From RUG11198 sp036342255 (GTDB lineage Bacteria > Bacillota_I > Bacilli_A > RF39 > UBA660), in NCBI GenBank assembly GCA_036342255.1, contig JAZAUS010000043.1, positions 1 through 5,936 on the forward strand: 5,936 nucleotides of DNA. The letters run 5' to 3'. Positions 1-5,097 of this stretch are shown here, one piece after another. Below the pieces are notes generated by a model. It was not told the origin of the DNA, searched no databases, and saw only the letters and a program-made list of their open reading frames with translations. A program made the position numbers and the translations under genes. Within the stretch, counting starts at the first letter, position 1, and each line of letters begins with the position of its first letter.

Positions 1-211
1 TATCTGTATTTAATAACTCTAATCCAGCTAAAGATAATCTTCTATTTCTTATATATTCACTCACTGAATATCCACATAGCATTGCAAATCCTTTTTGAAA
101 ATAATATGGTGATATATAACATTTTTTTGAAATATCATTTATAGTAATATCATTAGTCAAGTTATTCTCAATATAATCTAATGCAACCTTTATAGATTCA
201 CTCCAATTCAT
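1..211 (-). CDS. AraC-family transcriptional regulator, N-terminal part (cut by window edge)
   Basis: The 70 visible codons start at the ATG at 211 and run off the left edge, so the gene is incomplete at its 3' end. They form the first half of an AraC/XylS DNA-binding domain placed at the N-terminus, as in Rob/MarA-like regulators. An amphipathic helix (residues 6-18, IKVALDYIENNLT) is followed by the first helix-turn-helix (about 23-45, with DISKKCYISPYYFQKGF). Next comes the hallmark linker GYSVSEYIRNRRLSLAGLEL (48-67), which opens the second HTH. A regulator with an N-terminal HTH of this type often carries a GyrI-like effector-binding domain at its C-terminus, but that part lies outside the window and is only an inference. 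It would bind DNA in the cytoplasm. Upstream is AAGGAAG, 11 nt before the ATG, with a closer GGTGAG. A separate promoter lies at 237-245. Family assignment is secure; target and ligand are unknown. Confidence 0.9.
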   Translation of the reverse strand, partial: MNWSESIKVALDYIENNLTNDITINDISKKCYISPYYFQKGFAMLCGYSVSEYIRNRRLSLAGLELLNTD

Positions 212-236
212 ATTCTCACCGACTTCCTTATATAGT

Positions 237-245
237 ATTATACCA
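237..245 (-). promoter_or_regulatory. Extended -10 promoter of the AraC-family gene
   Basis: On the minus strand the sequence reads TGG-TATAAT, a perfect -10 box with the TGn extension, about 25 nt before the ATG at 211. No good -35 box lies 17 nt upstream, where the serine hydrolase terminator sits, so the extended -10 probably carries recognition. The predicted start is near 230, leaving a leader of about 19 nt. Confidence 0.7.
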
Positions 246-249
246 TAAT

Positions 250-268
250 AAAAGGAACTTTCGTTCCT
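250..268 (-). terminator. Terminator of the serine hydrolase gene
   Basis: On the minus strand AGGAAC-GAAA-GTTCCT forms a 6-bp stem closed by a GNRA-type tetraloop, followed by TTTATT. It lies 24 nt after the hydrolase stop codon and directly abuts the promoter of the next gene. The T-run is short, so termination strength is uncertain. Confidence 0.7.
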
Positions 269-286
269 AATATCTTAATATTACGA
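269..286 (-). repeat. 3'-UTR repeat element TCGTAAnATTAAGATATT, copy 1
   Basis: The minus-strand sequence TCGTAATATTAAGATATT matches the copy at 5817-5834 at 17 of 18 positions. It sits between the hydrolase stop codon (6 nt away) and its terminator hairpin, which starts at the next base. The other copies are also directly followed by a hairpin. Function unknown. Confidence 0.7.
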
Positions 287-292
287 TCACTT

Positions 293-1291
293 TTATTTTG
301 ATTCAATATACGGTAATAAATATTTATTTATTAATTCCGTTCTTATTTTTGGATTATATACTAATGAAGAAGTAATACATATAACTATATTTGCTTCTGG
401 TATTACTGCTATAAGTGAGCCTCCAACTCCATTTGCACAATATGAATCATATTTACCAGTATTATATTCTTTTCTTATTATTTTCATTGTTTGGTTTTTA
501 GGATAAATCCACCATAAATATCCATAATTTTTTTCTCTTTCAACAAGCATTTCATTAATATATTCTTCAGACACTATTCTTTGATTATTATATACACCTT
601 TATTTAATACTAATAGACCTATTTTAGCCCATTCTTCTGTTGTTATAGACAAACCCCAACCAGTTGTATAATTTCCACTTGGATCTTTTGCCCACCCTCT
701 TATATTTCTTGTCTTATAAAATTCTGCTTGGGATTCTTTATCGTGTATTGGTGCATCAGGAACGTCTTTTATTTCTAATGGTTTAAATAAAAATTCATTA
801 GCAAACTCTTTCATATTTTTACCAGTTGCTTTTGCAAGTATATTCGAAAGTATTTGAATACCTACAGTTGAATAATGGAAGTGTTCACCAATTTTTTCTT
901 TACCACCAACATATTCTAAAATTGGTTCTCCCCAATCCTTGCATTTACCCCATACTTTTGTATATGGTTCATACTTAAATTTATATGGTACTCTCATAGT
1001 TAAAAAATCTTCTATTGTTACATCTTTTAATTGTTCTTGATTTCTTTTAAGTTTATAGTCTGAAAAGTAGTCTAATACTTTTTTATGGACACTTTCTATA
1101 TATCCTTTATCTATTGCTATTCCAATAAGAATAGATACTAAACTTTTACACATTGAAAAGGCATGAACTGATTCTTCTTTATTTGCATTATTAAAGTATT
1201 CTTCATATACTTTCTCATTATCTTTATAGGCAATTATTCCCAAAATATTACTATATTCTTCATAAACAGCCAATCTTATTTCTTCTTCCAT
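293..1291 (-). CDS. Cytoplasmic serine hydrolase, beta-lactamase/esterase (class C-like) fold
   Basis: The 332-residue protein belongs to the broad beta-lactamase-related serine hydrolase family, which also contains EstB-type esterases, D-aminopeptidases and the 6-aminohexanoate-dimer hydrolase NylB. The nucleophile motif SxxK is visible as S46-M-C-K49, embedded in HAFSMCKSLVS. The second motif is Y140-S-T, where YSN is usual. The third is a glycine-rich strand turn, ANGVGGSLIAVIPE (286-299), resembling the NylB/esterase type rather than the KTG of true beta-lactamases. There is no signal peptide or lipobox: the chain starts MEEEIRLAVYEEYS. It should therefore act in the cytoplasm, which argues against penicillin resistance or peptidoglycan cleavage as its job. 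The substrate is unknown; an ester or amide of a small metabolite or xenobiotic is the reasonable guess. The ATG at 1291 is supported by GGAGGG 5 nt upstream. The gene has its own promoter and terminator. Fold is confident, reaction is not. Confidence 0.88.
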   Translation of the reverse strand: MEEEIRLAVYEEYSNILGIIAYKDNEKVYEEYFNNANKEESVHAFSMCKSLVSILIGIAIDKGYIESVHKKVLDYFSDYKLKRNQEQLKDVTIEDFLTMRVPYKFKYEPYTKVWGKCKDWGEPILEYVGGKEKIGEHFHYSTVGIQILSNILAKATGKNMKEFANEFLFKPLEIKDVPDAPIHDKESQAEFYKTRNIRGWAKDPSGNYTTGWGLSITTEEWAKIGLLVLNKGVYNNQRIVSEEYINEMLVEREKNYGYLWWIYPKNQTMKIIRKEYNTGKYDSYCANGVGGSLIAVIPEANIVICITSSLVYNPKIRTELINKYLLPYIESK

Positions 1292-1296
1292 ATAAT

Positions 1297-1320
1297 CCCT
1301 CCATCACTAATATTATACCA
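1297..1320 (-). promoter_or_regulatory. Extended -10 promoter and ribosome binding site of the serine hydrolase
   Basis: The minus strand shows TGG-TATAAT (1320-1312), then the ribosome binding site GGAGGG (1302-1297) 5 nt before the ATG at 1291. The predicted transcript starts near 1305 and has a leader of only about 14 nt. The expected -35 position falls inside the preceding terminator hairpin and shows no consensus. Confidence 0.75.
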
Positions 1321-1322
1321 TG

Positions 1323-1348
1323 AAAAAAGAGAATTTTTGCATTCTCTT
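1323..1348 (-). terminator. Second terminator behind hsp20, joined to the next promoter
   Basis: On the minus strand AAGAGAAT-6 nt-ATTCTCTT forms an 8-bp stem that runs into TTTTTT. It lies after the main hsp20 terminator at 1408-1439 and immediately before the extended -10 of the hydrolase gene. It therefore probably acts as a backup insulator between the two units. Confidence 0.7.
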
Positions 1349-1366
1349 AATATCTTAATCTTTAGA
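1349..1366 (-). repeat. 3'-UTR repeat element TCGTAAnATTAAGATATT, copy 2
   Basis: The minus-strand sequence TCTAAAGATTAAGATATT matches the 5817-5834 copy at 16 of 18 positions. The terminator hairpin at 1323-1348 begins directly after it, the same arrangement as at 269-286. Function unknown. Confidence 0.65.
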
Positions 1367-1407
1367 TATATTTCTTTTTTTTAGAGAATTTTACCTATCA
1401 TAATTAT

Positions 1408-1439
1408 AAAAAGCAAAAGGATTAAACCAATCCTTTTGC
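1408..1439 (-). terminator. Main terminator of hsp20
   Basis: A perfect 11-bp stem, GCAAAAGGATT / AATCCTTTTGC with a 5-nt loop, is followed on the minus strand by TTTTTATAAT. It starts 6 nt after the hsp20 stop codon. This is the strongest and cleanest intrinsic terminator in the window. Confidence 0.9.
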
Positions 1440-1445
1440 AACTCA

Positions 1446-1862
1446 TTATTTGATTTCGATATACTTTTTATTTTTGATTTGTTTGTTTTCTTTTTTAGGA
1501 ACTTCAATCTTTAATGTTCCATCTTCAAATTTAGCTTTGATATCTTCTTCTGTAACTTCATCTCCAACATAGAAACTACGGGATGCTTCACCATAATATC
1601 TTTCGCGTCTAATATACTTACCATGTTTATCCTTTTCATCATTTTTACTTTCTTGTTTAGCATGAATTGTTAAATACCCATCTTCTAAACTTATTTTAAC
1701 ATTGTCTTTCTTCATTCCTGGTAAATCAATGGCAAGTTCATAGTTATTATCCTTTTCCTCAATATCTGTTCTCATCATCTTGTTGTCATTTTTTGGCATA
1801 AAGAATGAATCATCAAAGATATCATCAAACAAATCAAAATTTCTTCTTGGTACTAACATCAT
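1446..1862 (-). CDS. hsp20: Small heat-shock protein, Hsp20/alpha-crystallin family
   Basis: This 138-residue protein is an ATP-independent holdase that binds unfolding proteins in the cytoplasm and normally forms large oligomers. A short N-terminal arm, MMLVPRRNFDLFDDIFDD, is typical of Bacillota Hsp18/Hsp20 proteins. The alpha-crystallin domain spans about residues 31-122, with ELAIDLPGMKKDNVKISLEDG (42-62) and the signature DGTLKIEVPKK (114-124). The C-terminal tail carries the I-x-I anchor as I135-E-I137, which docks onto a neighbouring subunit. The ATG at 1862 is chosen because AGGAAAGGAAG ends 9 nt before it. An in-frame TTG at 1871 directly abuts that site and cannot be the start; a second ATG at 1859 is a minor alternative. 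Regulation is visible: a CIRCE operator overlaps the -35 region, so HrcA repression relieved by heat is expected, and the long leader may add a second layer. The gene is monocistronic. The symbol is the family name, not a proven ortholog. Confidence 0.96.
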   Translation of the reverse strand: MMLVPRRNFDLFDDIFDDSFFMPKNDNKMMRTDIEEKDNNYELAIDLPGMKKDNVKISLEDGYLTIHAKQESKNDEKDKHGKYIRRERYYGEASRSFYVGDEVTEEDIKAKFEDGTLKIEVPKKENKQIKNKKYIEIK

Positions 1863-1962
1863 ATCTATCAACTTCCTTTCCTAAATGTGTTGAGCCATTT
1901 GAGGTAAGCACATATCAAATATATAATTTTAATACCATAGTGAGTATCTTTTTCTCACTACA
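1863..1962 (-). promoter_or_regulatory. hsp20 5' leader with competing structures (candidate RNA switch)
   Basis: If transcription starts near 1962, the hsp20 leader is about 100 nt, far longer than the roughly 14-19 nt leaders of most other genes here. Three pairings are possible downstream of the 5' hairpin: ATTTGA (1920-1915) with TCAAAT (1902-1897); ATGTG (1913-1909) with CACAT (1889-1885); and CTTACCT (1908-1902) with the ribosome binding site AGGAAG (1877-1872), with one bulged A. The first two cross each other and the first conflicts with the third. Such an arrangement could expose or hide the ribosome binding site. RNA thermometers are well known in hsp20 leaders, but no ROSE or fourU consensus is seen here, so this is inference. 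Confidence 0.35.
1938..1960 (-). promoter_or_regulatory. 5'-terminal hairpin of the hsp20 leader
   Basis: TAGTGAG-9 nt-CTCACTA forms a perfect 7-bp stem that would start about 2 nt from the predicted transcription start. It is not followed by a T-run (ATGGTATT comes next), so it is not a terminator. A hairpin at the extreme 5' end usually protects an mRNA from decay. Confidence 0.5.
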
Positions 1963-1968
1963 ATTATA

Positions 1969-1996
1969 ATTATACTCAAAAATTAGCAGTTGTCAA
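1969..1996 (-). promoter_or_regulatory. Vegetative promoter of hsp20
   Basis: The minus strand has a perfect -35 box TTGACA (1996-1991), a 16-nt spacer and a perfect -10 box TATAAT (1974-1969); a second TATAAT follows directly. It is the only promoter in the window with a full -35 box. That box lies inside the CIRCE operator, so a bound repressor would block polymerase. Confidence 0.88.
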
Positions 1997-2009
1997 TACA
2001 AAGTGCTAA
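1983..2009 (-). promoter_or_regulatory. CIRCE operator (HrcA binding site) upstream of hsp20
   Basis: The inverted repeat reads TTAGCACTT-N9-AACTGCTAA on the minus strand. The established CIRCE consensus is TTAGCACTC-N9-GAGTGCTAA, so one arm matches at 8 of 9 and the other at 7 of 9, with exactly the canonical 9-nt spacer. The symmetry extends outwards by five A/T pairs on each side (1978-2014). HrcA repression of heat-shock genes through CIRCE is well established in Bacillota; control of an hsp20 gene rather than groESL or dnaK is less common. The hrcA gene itself is not in the window. Confidence 0.92.
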
Positions 2010-2047
2010 TTTTTATTCTTTTGGATATAGATTTAGAAATATTTAAA

Positions 2048-2065
2048 TCCTAATATCTTAAAATT
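2048..2065 (-). repeat. 3'-UTR repeat element, partial copy
   Basis: The minus-strand sequence AATTTTAAGATATTAGGA matches 265-282 at 17 of 18 positions. It shares only the TTAAGATATT part of the fuller element. A weak hairpin (GATTTA / TAAATC, 2049-2033) follows as in the other copies, but here there is no T-run. Confidence 0.5.
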
Positions 2066-2113
2066 CAAAGAAATGAAAAAGCCCAAAATCTTCATTCTAA
2101 TCTTAACGGAATA

Positions 2114-2167
2114 TTATTAAAAAAAGAAATTGGATTTCTCCATCTTCTTCTCATCGCAATCTCAAAA
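2114..2167 (-). repeat. Terminator-linked repeat, dispersed copy C
   Basis: This matches the tandem repeat at 4936-5031. On the minus strand it reads TTTTGAGATTGCGATGAGA, identical over these 19 nt to copy B, then a 22-nt hairpin (2147-2126; 8 of 9 pairs, GAAA loop, one A-A mismatch), then seven T residues. It lies about 110 nt beyond the primary mgtA terminator and would act as a second one. Confidence 0.8.
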
Positions 2168-2272
2168 TATTACGAACTGTTCTAATAACTTAATTATAGG
2201 TAATATAATACTGTTGGAAAAGTAATACAAATAGTTTTAAACCCTTATGATATACGTGCCATTTAGAGATTT

Positions 2273-2302
2273 AAAACACTAACTTGATTTTGTTAGTGTT
2301 TT
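2273..2302. terminator. Terminator of mgtA, probably bidirectional
   Basis: The 11-bp stem AAAACACTAAC / GTTAGTGTTTT with an 8-nt loop begins 9 nt after the mgtA stop. On the minus strand it is followed by TTTT within the stem base, then AAATC. On the plus strand it is followed by a longer run of T. The A-run before and T-run after suggest it can stop transcription from both sides, although no plus-strand gene is visible. Confidence 0.75.
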
Positions 2303-2311
2303 TTTTACTTA

Positions 2312-4876
2312 TTATAACCATGAATTGTTTTTCTTGATATAGATTCGCTTTACCATTTGGACTATTAATGCATATAATATTACCAGTAAGATTACATATA
2401 AGTAATAATTAAGTGGTAATTTTACAAATTGGAATCCTTCAAGACCACTTAGTATAATTGGAATAGATATTGTACATATAATTGTAATTATTGAAAGAAC
2501 TACTAATATCTTACTTGGATTAGTTTTAAAGTAATTTAATTTATTTGTTCTTAAATAATATATAATTAATGTTTCTGATATTATACATTCAACAAACCAA
2601 GCTGTTTGGAAGAATGCTTGTTTTTCTATGTTATTATATTTAAATATATACCAGAATATCAAGAATGCGCATATATCAGTGATTGAACTTATAATACCAA
2701 ATATTCTCATGAATTTACTTAAGTCTTTAGTATCCCATTTTTTTGGCGATTGTAAGAATTCTTCATCAACATTATCATAAGGAATTCCAATTTGGGATAT
2801 TTCAACAATAAAATCTTGGATAAGCATTTGAATTGGTAGAAGAGGTAAAAAAGGAAGACAAATACTAGAAAGCATAATACTGAATACATCTCCAAAGTCT
2901 TGGCTTAGGGCTAATTTCATATACTTAATAATGTTTCCATAGACTTTTCTACCTTCAATAACTCCATCATATACAACTTCTAGATTCTGTTCTAAAAGAA
3001 TAATATCACTTGATTCTTTAGCAATATCTGTTGCTTCATCTACACTTATTGCAACATCTGCAGAATGAAGAGCAGGTGCATCATTAACACCATCTCCCAT
3101 ATATCCAACACAATAACCTTTTTTTCTAAGTAGAGAAACTATTCTCTCTTTTTGCAATGGATTCATTCTAGCAAAAACATCTACTGTATCCAATGTTTCT
3201 GATAACTTATCATCATCCATTTTTTCTATTTCAATACCGAGCATTATTTTACTATCAATTCCTACTGCTGAGCAGATTGCTTCAGTAGCATATTTATTAT
3301 CACCTGTAAGTATTTTAGTAGTAACTCCTATGTCTTTTAATTTTTTAATTGTCTTAGCAGCATCTAATTTAGGAGGATCTAAGAAAGCTATTAGACCAAT
3401 TAAAGTAAAATCTTTTTCATCTTCTTTATTAAAGTTTTCTATACCTTCATATTCATGTTTTACAGCTAAAGCAATTACTTGCATTCCTTTTTTAGCTAAT
3501 TCAATTGCTTTTTCTTCAGTTTGCTTAGATATTTTTTCAGAAATAGGGACTTCTTTTTTATCTATTAAAGCCATATCACAGACTTCTAATATTTCTTCTA
3601 AAGCACCTTTAGCAATTACTGAATATTCTTTTTCATTTTGAACAACAATAGAAGATCTCTTTCTTGTATAATCAAAGGGAATTTCATCTACTTTACTATA
3701 ATTAGATATATCAATATGATGTTCTTTTCCATAAGTGTTTATTGCTTTATCTACTAAATTTTTAAACCCAGTACTCAACTTACTATTAACATAAGCACAT
3801 TTAAGTACATAGTCATCATCTTCTCCCTTTAAATTAATATACTTTTGAAGAATAATACTATTTTTTGTTAATGTTCCTGTTTTATCCGTACATAGTATAT
3901 TCATAGAGCCTAAGTTTTGAATTGACTTAATATTCTTAACTAATGTTTTTTTCTTAGCTAGTAATTTGCTTCCTCTTGTTAGATTAACATTAACTATCAT
4001 TGGTAACATACTCGGAGTAATTCCGACAGCGACCGATAAAGAGAATAATAAAGCTTCTTGATAATTACCTCTAATGAATCCATATATTATAAACACAAAT
4101 ACTGAGATAACAACCATATATCTAATTAACATTGAACTGATATGATTTATTCCTTGTTCAAATGTTGTTTCTTCTCTAACAGTAGATAATTTTTTATTAA
4201 CTCTTCCCATAAATGTATCTAGCCCAGTTTTAATAACAATGCCTTGACCATTTCCACTAATAACATTAGTTCCCATTAAACAAATATTCTTAATACTTGT
4301 TTCTTCATCATTTATTTTAGCTTTCTTGTTAGCTATCTTTTCAACAGCTATACTTTCACCAGTAAAGGAAGCTTGATTAATGAATAAGTCTTTACTTTGA
4401 AATAAATATAAATCCGCTGGGACTACTGAACCAGCACTTAAAGTTATAATATCACCTAGTACTACTTTTTCTTGTTTAACTTCTTTTTGTTTATTATTGC
4501 GAATAACATCTGTGAATATACTAATCTTTTCTTTTAGTTTTAAATTAAATCTATACGTAGAATAATTTTGAAAGAAACTAATTAAAGCACTGATTATTGC
4601 AATAACTAAAATAATTAATGAACCTATCCTGTCTCCAGTAAAATAATTGATAATAGCAAGAATTATTAATATTATTATAAATTTATCTTTTAAACTATCT
4701 ATAATGAAATATAAAGCTCTTTTTTTCTTGTTATCTGTTGGGATATTTTCTCCATATAAATCTAATCTATTTTTAACTTCTTCACTAGTTAAACCATTTT
4801 CATTTGTTTTAAAAGTTGAAAAAATTTCTTCTTTAGACATATTTGATAATTCATAATAATTAAAGCCTTTTTTCAT
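2312..4876 (-). CDS. mgtA: MgtA-type (P3B) magnesium-transporting P-type ATPase, variant ion site
   Basis: The 854-residue membrane ATPase should import Mg2+ or a similar divalent cation using ATP; E. coli MgtA has about 900 residues. The catalytic elements are complete: TGES at 172-175 (actuator), CTDKTGTLT with the phosphorylated D331, KGA at 423-425 (nucleotide binding), DPPK at 500-503, LTGDN at 523-527 and GDGVNDAP at 594-601. About ten membrane segments are visible: two near 64-102, two near 252-297 and six after residue 650. The P3B class is shown by FLPLLPIQMLIQDFIVEISQIGIPYDNVDEE (676-706) and by QTAWFVECIISETLIIY near 757-773. It differs from remembered E. coli MgtA at likely ion-path positions: TPSMLP with S289 for E, DFGD (660-663) for NFGN, LIQD (D688) for LIQN, and E692 for D. 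Substrate specificity is therefore less certain than family. The ATG at 4876 is preceded by AGGTTGGTG. The gene is monocistronic with a leader of about 14 nt. Confidence 0.93.
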   Translation of the reverse strand: MKKGFNYYELSNMSKEEIFSTFKTNENGLTSEEVKNRLDLYGENIPTDNKKKRALYFIIDSLKDKFIIILIILAIINYFTGDRIGSLIILVIAIISALISFFQNYSTYRFNLKLKEKISIFTDVIRNNKQKEVKQEKVVLGDIITLSAGSVVPADLYLFQSKDLFINQASFTGESIAVEKIANKKAKINDEETSIKNICLMGTNVISGNGQGIVIKTGLDTFMGRVNKKLSTVREETTFEQGINHISSMLIRYMVVISVFVFIIYGFIRGNYQEALLFSLSVAVGITPSMLPMIVNVNLTRGSKLLAKKKTLVKNIKSIQNLGSMNILCTDKTGTLTKNSIILQKYINLKGEDDDYVLKCAYVNSKLSTGFKNLVDKAINTYGKEHHIDISNYSKVDEIPFDYTRKRSSIVVQNEKEYSVIAKGALEEILEVCDMALIDKKEVPISEKISKQTEEKAIELAKKGMQVIALAVKHEYEGIENFNKEDEKDFTLIGLIAFLDPPKLDAAKTIKKLKDIGVTTKILTGDNKYATEAICSAVGIDSKIMLGIEIEKMDDDKLSETLDTVDVFARMNPLQKERIVSLLRKKGYCVGYMGDGVNDAPALHSADVAISVDEATDIAKESSDIILLEQNLEVVYDGVIEGRKVYGNIIKYMKLALSQDFGDVFSIMLSSICLPFLPLLPIQMLIQDFIVEISQIGIPYDNVDEEFLQSPKKWDTKDLSKFMRIFGIISSITDICAFLIFWYIFKYNNIEKQAFFQTAWFVECIISETLIIYYLRTNKLNYFKTNPSKILVVLSIITIICTISIPIILSGLEGFQFVKLPLNYYLYVILLVILYALIVQMVKRIYIKKNNSWL

Positions 4877-4896
4877 AGTATCACCAACCTATATCA

Positions 4897-4905
4897 ATTA
4901 TACCA
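4897..4905 (-). promoter_or_regulatory. Extended -10 promoter of mgtA
   Basis: The minus strand reads TGTGG-TATAAT, a perfect extended -10, with no recognisable -35. The predicted start is near 4890, about 14 nt from the ATG. This leaves no room for an M-box magnesium riboswitch, the usual control of mgtA-like genes in Bacillota. Confidence 0.75.
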
Positions 4906-4941
4906 CAAATTTTCTAAATCTTTTTGTTTGTAATATTATTT

Positions 4942-4970
4942 AAAAAAAGAAGTTAAATTTTTCTAACTTC
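4942..4970 (-). terminator. Terminator hairpin of repeat copy A
   Basis: A 9-bp stem, GAAGTTAGA / TTTAACTTC with one G-U pair and an AAAA loop, is followed by seven T on the minus strand. It is the second of two tandem terminators behind the GyrI-like gene and insulates mgtA. Confidence 0.85.
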
Positions 4971-4989
4971 ACTCATCGCAATCTTATTT

Positions 4990-5018
4990 AAAAAAAGAAG
5001 TTAGATTTTTCCAACTTC
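4990..5018 (-). terminator. Terminator hairpin of repeat copy B
   Basis: A 9-bp stem, GAAGTTGGA / TCTAACTTC with one G-U pair and an AAAA loop, is followed by seven T on the minus strand. It is the first terminator met after the GyrI-like gene, about 80 nt beyond the stop codon. Confidence 0.87.
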
Positions 5019-5097
5019 TCTCATCGCAATCTCAAAAGTTCCCAATTTATTTTTAATCGTTAAGGTATTCACACTAGCAACCTATTGCGAAAACTTT

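Larger units (their letters stand above)
2015..2272. other. Gene-free spacer between mgtA and hsp20
   Basis: This is the middle of the 449-nt gap between the two coding regions. It holds one copy of the terminator-linked repeat (2114-2167) and a partial copy of the 18-nt element (2048-2065). The remaining part, about 2176-2272, is AT-rich and shows no ORF with a ribosome binding site, no tRNA-like fold and no clear promoter. Only tiny unsupported reading frames of 15-20 codons exist on either strand. Confidence 0.6.
4936..5031 (-). repeat. Two tandem 48-bp terminator-linked repeats (copies A and B)
   Basis: Units at 4936-4983 and 4984-5031 have a period of exactly 48 nt and differ at 3 positions. 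Each unit on the minus strand reads GATTGCGATGAG, then a 22-nt hairpin, then seven T and AAATAA. Two of the three differences fall in the stem and keep pairing (an A-U pair becomes G-U, and a G-U pair becomes G-C). A third related copy lies at 2114-2167. Confidence 0.92.

Noticed and set aside
1863..1871. TTG start adding three residues to Hsp20
   Set aside because: The TTG directly follows the ribosome binding site with no spacing; the ATG at 1862 is 9 nt away and matches family N-termini.
2033..2095. 20-codon minus-strand frame (MKILGFFISL...) between the repeats and the CIRCE
   Set aside because: It has no ribosome binding site, overlaps the partial 18-nt repeat and has no support beyond chance.
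2073..2120. 15-codon plus-strand frame starting MKKPKIF
   Set aside because: It is very short, has no promoter or ribosome binding site and runs into the terminator-linked repeat.
2166..2182. CGAACTGTTC as a LexA-type box
   Set aside because: It lacks the full Bacillota LexA consensus and no promoter or damage-response gene is next to it.
2502..2514. Further TAATATCTTA match to the 3'-end element inside mgtA
   Set aside because: It is only about 10 nt, lies in coding sequence for the C-terminal helices, and has no extended similarity or hairpin.
3330..3641. 103-codon open frame on the plus strand inside mgtA
   Set aside because: It lies fully antisense to the P-loop/nucleotide-binding part of a clear ATPase gene, has no ribosome binding site and shows no recognisable domain.
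4647..4856. 69-codon open frame on the plus strand at the start of mgtA
   Set aside because: It is antisense to the first helices of the ATPase. Its hydrophobic look simply mirrors AT-rich membrane-helix codons.
4936..5031. CRISPR array
   Set aside because: Only two adjacent units exist without spacers, they also occur as a single copy elsewhere, and there are no cas genes.
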